From positions 1-19,982 of the forward strand of contig CALKYE010000185.1 in assembly GCA_938003765.1 (NCBI GenBank): a stretch of 19,982 nt of DNA, in the 5' to 3' direction. A model generated the notes under the pieces. That model had not been told where the DNA came from. It saw only the letters and a program-made list of their open reading frames with translations, and did not search any database. Every line of letters starts with the position of its first letter. Positions within the stretch are counted from its first letter, which is position 1. Source of the stretch: an uncultured Planctomycetia bacterium (lineage in GTDB: Bacteria > Planctomycetota > UBA1135 > GCA-002686595). The position numbers and the translations under genes were made by a program. Shown here piece after piece: positions 14,964 to 19,982 of the stretch.

Positions 14964-15243
14964 ACTCGAACTTCGTGCCTGGAAAGCGCTCGCGGATCAG
15001 TCGCCGCACCTTGGCCGGCTCGTCGAGCGGGTACTGGCGCCGATTCACGCGCCGCTCGACTCCGTCGAGCACCTCGAGCCAGTCGTCGAGCAGCGGCGCC
15101 TCGAGCTTCTCCCAGCCGTAGTGCCGTCCGGGTCGCCAATAGAAGTCCCAGCGCTCGCGGATCTGATGCGCCTTGACCTCGATCTTCTCGCCCTCAGCGT
15201 CCTTGCGCACCCACTCGATGTCGTCACGAGCCATGTGACCCAT
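14959..15243 (-). CDS. Small hypothetical protein, Trp/Arg-rich
   Basis: This 94-residue protein is rich in charged and aromatic residues, notably RWDFYWRPGRHYGWEKLEAP (31-50) and DDWLEVLDGVERRVNRRQY (53-71). It has no signal peptide, membrane segment or cysteine. The C-terminal third (EPAKVRRLIRERFPGTKF) looks helical and basic. It reads as a real gene: composition differs from antisense frames, it fills a space with no other gene, and it ends in the paired-stop inverted repeat opposite the receiver gene. The start may be ATG 15243 or the in-frame ATG 15234 (91 residues); neither has a good ribosome site. I do not recognise the family. A small nucleic-acid-binding or regulatory protein is possible but unsupported. 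Confidence 0.65.
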   Translation of the reverse strand: MGHMARDDIEWVRKDAEGEKIEVKAHQIRERWDFYWRPGRHYGWEKLEAPLLDDWLEVLDGVERRVNRRQYPLDEPAKVRRLIRERFPGTKFES

Positions 15244-15462
15244 CAGCGTAGCTGGCGGCGGTCGAGGCAGCGAAACCGGCCCGCACGGAAGGGCTCCGAG
15301 AGCGCCGCTCGACCGCGTGCGGCCGAGGCCCGCGCGGCGGCAGCTTCATCGGCGCCGCGAGCGACGCGCGCGTGACGCATCGCTCCGACACCGCGCCCGA
15401 CTACCGCAACGCAGAGGTCGGACTCCGTACGGCGCGCAAGCTCGAGCTGTGACGCAAGCGCG

Positions 15463-15488
15463 CGCCGCGGCGACCGGCGTCCGCGGCG
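15463..15488 (-). terminator. Eight-base GC inverted repeat downstream of the EAL gene
   Basis: CGCCGCGG (15463-15470) and CCGCGGCG (15481-15488) pair perfectly around a ten-base loop, about 40 bases past the stop of the minus-strand EAL gene. No T-tract follows. The 284-base gap 15244-15527 holds nothing else I recognise and must also contain the promoter of the small hypothetical gene. Confidence 0.3.
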
Positions 15489-15527
15489 TCGAATGCGGCT
15501 CGAGGGAGGCGCGACCGGGGTCGAGCG

Positions 15528-17183
15528 CTACGCCGCCACGTCGGCGGAGAAGTCGCGGCGCAGGATCTCGCCGGCCTGCGCAGCGGGCACCGGCGGGCTG
15601 AACAGGTAGCCCTGCGCCTCTTCGCAGTTGAGGACGCGCAGGAACGAGAGCTGCGCGTTGGTCTCGACGCCCTCGGCGATGGTGGCCATCTTCAGGCTGC
15701 GCGCCATGAGGATGATGCTCGTGACGATCGCGGCGTCGTCGGGGCTCGAGGTCGACTCGCGGATGAACGACTGGTCGACCTTCAGCGCTTGGATCGGGAA
15801 GCGCTTCAAGTACGCCAGCGACGAGTAGCCCGTGCCGAAGTCGTCGATCGACAGGTGCACGCCGGCGCTGCGCAGGCGCCGCAGCGTTTCGACCGCAGCG
15901 CGCGAGTTCTGCATCAGGAGGCTCTCGGTGAGCTCGAGCTCGAGCCAGTCGGCCTCCAGTTCCGTGTCGTGCAGCGCGCTGCGGATCACGTCGAGGAGCT
16001 GCGGCTGCTGGAACTGGATCGACGAGAGGTTGACCGCCATGCGCACGGGCGGGAGCCCCTGCTTCTGCCAGGTCTTGTTCTGTCGGCACGCCTCGCGGAG
16101 CACGAACTCGCCCAGCGGCACGATCAGCCCCGTCTCCTCGGCGAGCGGGATGAACTGCGCGGGCGAGACCATGCCCAGGTCGGGGTGCTTCCAACGCACC
16201 AGCGCTTCGAAGCCCACCACGCGACCCGAGCGGATCTCGACCTTCGGCTGGTAGTGGATCAGGAACTGCTCGCGCTCCAGGCCGCGTCGCATCGAACCCT
16301 CGAGCGTCAGACGCTCGAACGCGCGCGCGTCGAGTTGCGGGCTGTAGAACTTGAACAGGCCGTGGCCGTCCTGGCGCGCGCAGTACGCGGCGGTCTCGGC
16401 GCGTTCGAGGAGCTGGCGCGGCTCGCTGCCTTCCGCCGGATAGGTGGCGATGCCCACGATCGACGGAACGCACAGCTCGCGCCCGTCGAGCGCGAACGGG
16501 CGTGCGAGCTGTTCGACCAGGCGCGAGGCCACGCGGGCGGCGTCCTGCGGAGTGCGCAGGCCCTCGAGCACGACGGCCAACTGCTCGTCGGCGACGCGCG
16601 CGATCGTCGGACCGCGCAGCACGCGCTCGACCCGACCGACCGCGTCGTTGTCGCGCAACGCTTCGCGAAGCCGCTGGACCATCGCCGCGATGAGCTCGTC
16701 GCCCGCGTCGCGCGAGAGGTTGGTCGAAGCCAGGCGCCGGACGCGTCGAGTGTCGAGCGCGAGCACGGCGACCATCAGCCCCGCGTGCGCCGCGTGCTCG
16801 ATCGCCTGCCCCAGTCGTTCGAACAGCTCGGGTTCGCTGAACAGATCGGAGAGCGGTCCCTCGGCGCGCAGCGGGCCGTCGACCGCGCTCTCCATGAGCT
16901 TCTCAGCCGCGGCGATCACCGCCTGGGCGCCCCAGCTCGCATCCGCGACGGCGCGGCAGCGCTGGCCGAGCGCCGCAACCACGTCAGCGTCGCGCGAGGT
17001 CACCGCCAGGACCGCGGCGCCCGCGTCCAGCCACTGCGCAGCGCGCGGGGCGAGCGGGTAGCGGGCGACCACCAGGCTGGGAGGCGCTTGGGACGCATCC
17101 TTGAGCTCCCAGCCAAGGTTTTTCGCCGCTGCCTCCAGCTCGCGGGAGTGGGACAGCTCGGGGTCGATCCAGACGTGGGGCAT
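15528..17183 (-). CDS. EAL-domain c-di-GMP phosphodiesterase with degenerate GGDEF domain
   Basis: This 551-residue protein is predicted to hydrolyse cyclic di-GMP to pGpG. The EAL domain (about 305-545) keeps the residues I expect for activity: E326 in FEALVRW, N385 in VNLSS, E417 in ELELTES, D447/D448 in IDDFGTGYSS, K468 and D470 in LKVDQSF, E504 in AEGVET and Q524 in EEAQGY. The preceding GGDEF-like domain (about 125-290) has VADEQ at 197-201 in place of GGDEF, so it should not make c-di-GMP; such domains often bind GTP and modulate the EAL part. The first 110 or so residues alternate strands and helices like a worn receiver or Rossmann fold, without a clear phosphoacceptor. No membrane helix is seen. 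The start ATG 17183 is chosen because upstream codons are unconserved and Arg/Pro-rich. It is divergent from the ArsR-methyltransferase gene. Confidence 0.9.
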   Translation of the reverse strand: MPHVWIDPELSHSRELEAAAKNLGWELKDASQAPPSLVVARYPLAPRAAQWLDAGAAVLAVTSRDADVVAALGQRCRAVADASWGAQAVIAAAEKLMESAVDGPLRAEGPLSDLFSEPELFERLGQAIEHAAHAGLMVAVLALDTRRVRRLASTNLSRDAGDELIAAMVQRLREALRDNDAVGRVERVLRGPTIARVADEQLAVVLEGLRTPQDAARVASRLVEQLARPFALDGRELCVPSIVGIATYPAEGSEPRQLLERAETAAYCARQDGHGLFKFYSPQLDARAFERLTLEGSMRRGLEREQFLIHYQPKVEIRSGRVVGFEALVRWKHPDLGMVSPAQFIPLAEETGLIVPLGEFVLREACRQNKTWQKQGLPPVRMAVNLSSIQFQQPQLLDVIRSALHDTELEADWLELELTESLLMQNSRAAVETLRRLRSAGVHLSIDDFGTGYSSLAYLKRFPIQALKVDQSFIRESTSSPDDAAIVTSIILMARSLKMATIAEGVETNAQLSFLRVLNCEEAQGYLFSPPVPAAQAGEILRRDFSADVAA

Positions 17184-17321
17184 GGGCGTGGGGCCGTTGG
17201 GGGCCGATGGAGCGCGAGCCCGGTGGTATCGACGGCCCCGCGGCGCAGCCTTGAACAACGGTCGATTCCCGGCGCCCTGCGGAGAATGACCAGCAGGAGC
17301 TCGCGGCCGGCGTCCGATCAA

Positions 17322-17343
17322 CTAATCTGGATACCATGATTGG
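17322..17343 (+). promoter_or_regulatory. Candidate -10 element and operator overlapping the start of the ArsR-type gene
   Basis: TAATCT (17323-17328) has the form of a -10 box and ends seven bases before the ATG at 17336. No Shine-Dalgarno is seen, which together fits a leaderless message. The same stretch holds an imperfect dyad, CTAATC (17322-17327) and GATTGG (17338-17343), five of six matched, separated by ten bases and spanning the start codon. That suits self-regulation by the encoded winged-helix protein. No convincing -35 was found. Confidence 0.35.
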
Positions 17344-18271
17344 AATCAACAGCACCTCGCGCCTGCTGAAGGCCCTCGCGGATGAAACTCGCATCCGGAT
17401 CCTGCACCTCCTGTCGCAGGAGGACCTCGCCGGGGCGGATCTGATGGAGATCCTGAACGTCGGCCAGAGCCGGGTATCGACCCACCTGAACCTGCTGAAG
17501 GAGGTCGGGGTCGTGCTCGACCGCCGCGAGGGGCGCCGGACGGTCTACTCGATCGCGCCGGGGCCGGCGGCGGCGCTGCTCGGCCAGGTGCTGCGCGACA
17601 ACCACGGCAGCGCCGAGTTCGCCGCCGACCTGGCGGGGCTCGAGACCCTGCGCGAGTCGCGGCGGGCGGCCAAGCGCGCGTACTTCGACCGCGTGGCGGC
17701 CAGCTTTGGCGAGCAACTGCTCCCCGGCCGCACCTGGGAGGGCCTCGCGCGCGCCCTGATCCGCCTCGCGCCGAAGGGCCGCTACGCCGACCTGGGCATC
17801 GGCGACGGACTGCTGACGCTGATGCTGGCCGAGGTCGCCGACGTGGTGACCGCCGTGGACGTCTCGCCCGAAATGCTCCGCCAGCTCCAGGCGCGCGCGA
17901 AGCAGAAGGGCCTGGGCAACATCGAGACGGTCGAGGGCGACATCGAGGACCTGCCGCTGCCCGACGCGTCGCACGACGTGGTCGTGCTGAGCCAGGCGCT
18001 GCACCACGCGCAGGATCCGGCCAAGGCGCTGCGCGAGGCGCACCGCGTGCTCGTCCCGGGCGGCGCGTTGCTCGTGCTCGACCTGCTCGCCCACGGCGAG
18101 GAGTGGGTGCGCGAGAAGCTGGAACACGTCCACCTGGGCTTCACCGAGGCCGACCTCGAGCGCCAGATCTCCCAAGCGGGCTTCACGCACGCGCACGTCG
18201 CTCGCGCGGCGCGCGATCCGCAGCCGCCGCACTTCCTCACGCTGGTCGCCAGCGCGCGCCGCGGGCGCTGA
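17336..18271 (+). CDS. ArsR-family winged-helix regulator fused to a SAM-dependent methyltransferase domain
   Basis: This 311-residue fusion has an ArsR-type winged-helix DNA-binding domain at about 5-75 (ALADETRIRILHLL, recognition helix SRVSTHLNLLKEVGVV, wing DRREGRRTVYSI). A class I methyltransferase fold follows at about 115-275, with motif I DLGIGDG (152-158), the acidic residue D175 of AVDVSPEM, and the later motifs GDIEDLPLPDASHDVVV and VLVPGGALLVLDL. The protein has no cysteine at all, so it is not a metal sensor of the classic ArsR type. Fusions like this are found before methionine-cycle genes, and metH starts 12 bases downstream. The methyltransferase part may therefore sense SAM or SAH and steer DNA binding; a true methylation substrate is not excluded. 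The ATG at 17336 fits the start of the winged-helix fold. Confidence 0.9.
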   Translation: MIGINSTSRLLKALADETRIRILHLLSQEDLAGADLMEILNVGQSRVSTHLNLLKEVGVVLDRREGRRTVYSIAPGPAAALLGQVLRDNHGSAEFAADLAGLETLRESRRAAKRAYFDRVAASFGEQLLPGRTWEGLARALIRLAPKGRYADLGIGDGLLTLMLAEVADVVTAVDVSPEMLRQLQARAKQKGLGNIETVEGDIEDLPLPDASHDVVVLSQALHHAQDPAKALREAHRVLVPGGALLVLDLLAHGEEWVREKLEHVHLGFTEADLERQISQAGFTHAHVARAARDPQPPHFLTLVASARRGR

Positions 18272-18276
18272 AGGAG
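18271..18276 (+). promoter_or_regulatory. Shine-Dalgarno for metH
   Basis: AAGGAG, beginning on the last base of the preceding stop codon, sits seven bases before the ATG at 18284. It fixes the metH start and shows that metH is probably translated from the same message as the regulator. Confidence 0.7.
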
Positions 18277-18283
18277 CACGATC

Positions 18284-19982
18284 ATGAAGCCGAGCTTCCG
18301 CGCCGCGCTCAAGGAGCGCGTGCTGTTCCTCGACGGAGCGATGGGCACGCAGATCCATGCTGCGAACCTCGACCTCGAGCGCGACTTCCTGGGGCTGGAG
18401 AACTGCAGCGAGGCGATCAACCTCACGCGGCCCGACGTGATCGGCGCGATCCACGAGCGCTACCTGGCCGCGGGCTGCGACGTGGTCGAGACCAACACCT
18501 TCGGCGGCATGGCGCACGTGCTGGCCGAGTTCGGGCTCGAAGCGCGCACGCGCGAGCTCAACGCCATCGCGGCGCGCACCGCGCGCGCAGCGGCGGACAA
18601 GTTCTCGAGCGCCGACCGGCCGCGCTTCGTGCTGGGCTCGATGGGACCGGGCACCAAGCTCGCGACGCTCGGGCACACCGACTACGACACGCTCAAGCTC
18701 TCGTACTACGAGCAGGCGCTCGGACTGATCGACGGCGGCGTCGACGGCTTCCTGATCGAGACCTGCCAGGATCCGCTGCAGATCAAGGCCGCGCTCGCGG
18801 CGGTCGAGCGCGCGCAGAAGGAGCTGGGCGTCGACCTCGGCATCGTCGTCAGCGTCACGATGGAGGTCACCGGCACGATGCTGGTCGGCGCCGAGATGGC
18901 CGCCGCGATCGCGCTGCTCGATCCGTACGACATCGACATGCTCGGCCTGAACTGCGCGACGGGGCCGCGCGAGATGGGCGAGCACGTCCGCCTGCTCGGA
19001 CAGACCTGCCGCAAGCCGATCTGCGTGTACCCCAACGCGGGCCTGCCGCTGCTGGTCGACGGACGCCCCCACTATCCGCTCGGGCCGGCCGAACTCGCCG
19101 ACTGGCTCGCGCGCTTCGTCGACGAGGACGGCGTCGGCATGGTCGGCGGATGCTGCGGCACGACGCCCGAGCACCTCGCCGCCGTGGTGCGCCGCATCGG
19201 CATGCGCAAGCCCAAGCCGCGCAAGCCGGCGTTCGCTCCGGCGATCTCGAGCATCTACAGCGCCGTTCCGCTCGTGCAGGAGAACTCGGTGCTGTACGTC
19301 GGCGAGCGCTCGAACGCGAACGGCTCGAAGGCGTTCCGCGAGCACCTGCTGTCGGGCAACGTCGACGCGCAGGTCGAGATGGGCCGCGAGCAGGTGCGCG
19401 ACGGCAGCCACGTGCTCGACTTGTGCTGCGCCTACGTCGGGCGCAACGAGGTCGAGGACATGACCAAGGCCGTGCTGCGCTACCGAACGGAAGTGCCGGC
19501 GCCGCTCGTGATCGACTCGACCGAGCCGCCGGTGATCGAGGCCGCGCTCAAGCTGTGCGGCGGACGCTCGATCATCAACTCGATCAACCTCGAGGAAGGT
19601 CCCGCGCGCGCCGAGGAAGTGCTGCGCATCGCCAAGGAGCACGGCGCGGCGGTCATCGCGCTCACCATCGACGAGAAGGGCATGGCGAAGACCGCGGACG
19701 ACAAGATCCGCATCGCGCGCCGCCTGCACCGCATGTGCGTCGAGGACTTCGGGATGCGGCCCGAAGACCTGTTGTTCGACGTGCTGACCTTCACGATCTG
19801 CACGGGCAACGACGACGATCGACGCCTGGGTCTCGAGACGCTCCACGGCATCCGACGCGTGCGCGACGAGTTGCCCGGCGTCGGAACGCTGCTGGGCGTC
19901 TCGAACATCTCGTTCGGGCTCAACCCCGCGGCGCGCCACGTGCTCAACAGCGTGTTCCTGCACCACGCGCAGGAAGCGGGCC
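18284..19982 (+). CDS. metH: Cobalamin-dependent methionine synthase, N-terminal part, cut by window edge
   Basis: This enzyme transfers a methyl group from methyltetrahydrofolate via cobalamin to homocysteine, giving methionine in the cytosol. The window holds 566 codons. The homocysteine-binding barrel (about 1-315) shows LFLDGAMGTQIH near the start, VVETNTFGG, and the zinc-binding cysteines C224 (GLNCATGP) and C290/C291 (GGCCGTTPEH). The methyltetrahydrofolate (pterin) domain begins near 335 (VGERSNANGSKAFREHLLSG) and continues with DLCCAYVGRNE and LVIDSTEPPVIEAA to the edge, inside SNISFGLNPAARHVLNSVFL. The cobalamin-binding and reactivation domains would lie beyond the window, so it cannot be excluded that this is a shorter, split form. 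A good ribosome site precedes the ATG. It is co-transcribed with the ArsR-methyltransferase gene, its likely regulator. Confidence 0.95.
   Translation, partial: MKPSFRAALKERVLFLDGAMGTQIHAANLDLERDFLGLENCSEAINLTRPDVIGAIHERYLAAGCDVVETNTFGGMAHVLAEFGLEARTRELNAIAARTARAAADKFSSADRPRFVLGSMGPGTKLATLGHTDYDTLKLSYYEQALGLIDGGVDGFLIETCQDPLQIKAALAAVERAQKELGVDLGIVVSVTMEVTGTMLVGAEMAAAIALLDPYDIDMLGLNCATGPREMGEHVRLLGQTCRKPICVYPNAGLPLLVDGRPHYPLGPAELADWLARFVDEDGVGMVGGCCGTTPEHLAAVVRRIGMRKPKPRKPAFAPAISSIYSAVPLVQENSVLYVGERSNANGSKAFREHLLSGNVDAQVEMGREQVRDGSHVLDLCCAYVGRNEVEDMTKAVLRYRTEVPAPLVIDSTEPPVIEAALKLCGGRSIINSINLEEGPARAEEVLRIAKEHGAAVIALTIDEKGMAKTADDKIRIARRLHRMCVEDFGMRPEDLLFDVLTFTICTGNDDDRRLGLETLHGIRRVRDELPGVGTLLGVSNISFGLNPAARHVLNSVFLHHAQEAG

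Noticed and set aside
15244..15527. Short open frames in the intergenic gap
   Set aside because: Frames here on both strands run on as Arg/Ala-rich shadows of neighbouring genes and lack ribosome sites or recognisable motifs.
17228..17266. ATCGAC/GTCGAT inverted repeat between the EAL and ArsR-type genes
   Set aside because: The arms are only six bases, separated by 27 bases, with no extension; this is expected by chance.
17184..17335. SAM or SAH riboswitch before the regulator-metH operon
   Set aside because: I looked for conserved SAM or SAH riboswitch cores in this 152-base gap and found none. The ATG also seems too close to the likely -10 box for a leader RNA.
17318..19966. Open frame of 882 codons on the minus strand
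   Set aside because: It is the antisense shadow of the ArsR-methyltransferase and metH genes, both of which have clear conserved motifs on the plus strand.
1..19982. tRNA, rRNA, CRISPR arrays and insertion sequences
   Set aside because: No cloverleaf or rRNA core sequences, no regularly spaced repeats, and no transposase motifs or terminal inverted repeats were seen on reading both strands.

Overview
The window is very GC-rich DNA, densely packed with bacterial genes on both strands. I see no RNA genes, insertion sequences or CRISPR arrays. The gene content (a PilV/PilW/PilX-like pseudopilin trio, a secreted HEAT-repeat protein, an ArsR-methyltransferase fusion before metH, Rieske-type fusions) suggests a Planctomycetota-like or other deep-branching, high-GC, Gram-negative-type bacterium. 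That placement is inference; the window has no rRNA or other marker that fixes it.

Layout. (1) 1-1589, minus: the beta (carboxyltransferase) subunit of propionyl-CoA carboxylase, cut by the window edge a few codons before its stop. (2) 1651-5935, plus: a five-gene, tightly coupled redox operon. It holds a short-chain reductase resembling quinoid dihydropteridine reductase, a two-helix mini membrane protein, an anchored small protein, a ferric-reductase-like/Rieske/cysteine-motif membrane protein, and a soluble Rieske-flavodoxin fusion. The last four genes overlap by 1-4 bases at each junction. (3) 5929-6900, minus: an amidohydrolase converging on that operon. (4) 7163-11103, plus: two minor pseudopilins (GspI/PilV-like and GspJ/PilW-like), a PilX-like protein with a long extra region, and a secreted HEAT-repeat protein. 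(5) 11179-14893, plus: a signalling cassette of a HAMP mini-protein, a CHASE4-HAMP histidine kinase, and a receiver protein with a kinase-like ATPase end but no H-box histidine. (6) 14959-15243, minus: a small protein of unknown function. (7) 15528-17183, minus: an EAL phosphodiesterase with a degenerate GGDEF domain. (8) 17336-19982, plus: an ArsR-SAM methyltransferase fusion followed by cobalamin-dependent methionine synthase metH, which runs off the right edge.

How the genes work together. The operon at 1651-5935 looks like an electron-transfer chain. A cytosolic Rieske-FMN protein could pass electrons to the haem-b and Rieske centres of the membrane protein, with two small membrane or anchored partners of unknown role. 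I know of no named system with this exact gene set, so it is the best candidate here for something undescribed. Regions 5 and 7 together form a sensory and c-di-GMP signalling neighbourhood beside a pseudopilin cluster, but a functional link is inference. Region 8 is a methionine/SAM cycle unit in which the regulator probably senses S-adenosylmethionine or S-adenosylhomocysteine.

No stretch without a gene exceeds 300 bases. The longest are 6901-7162 and 15244-15527. Each holds an inverted repeat and nothing else I can recognise.
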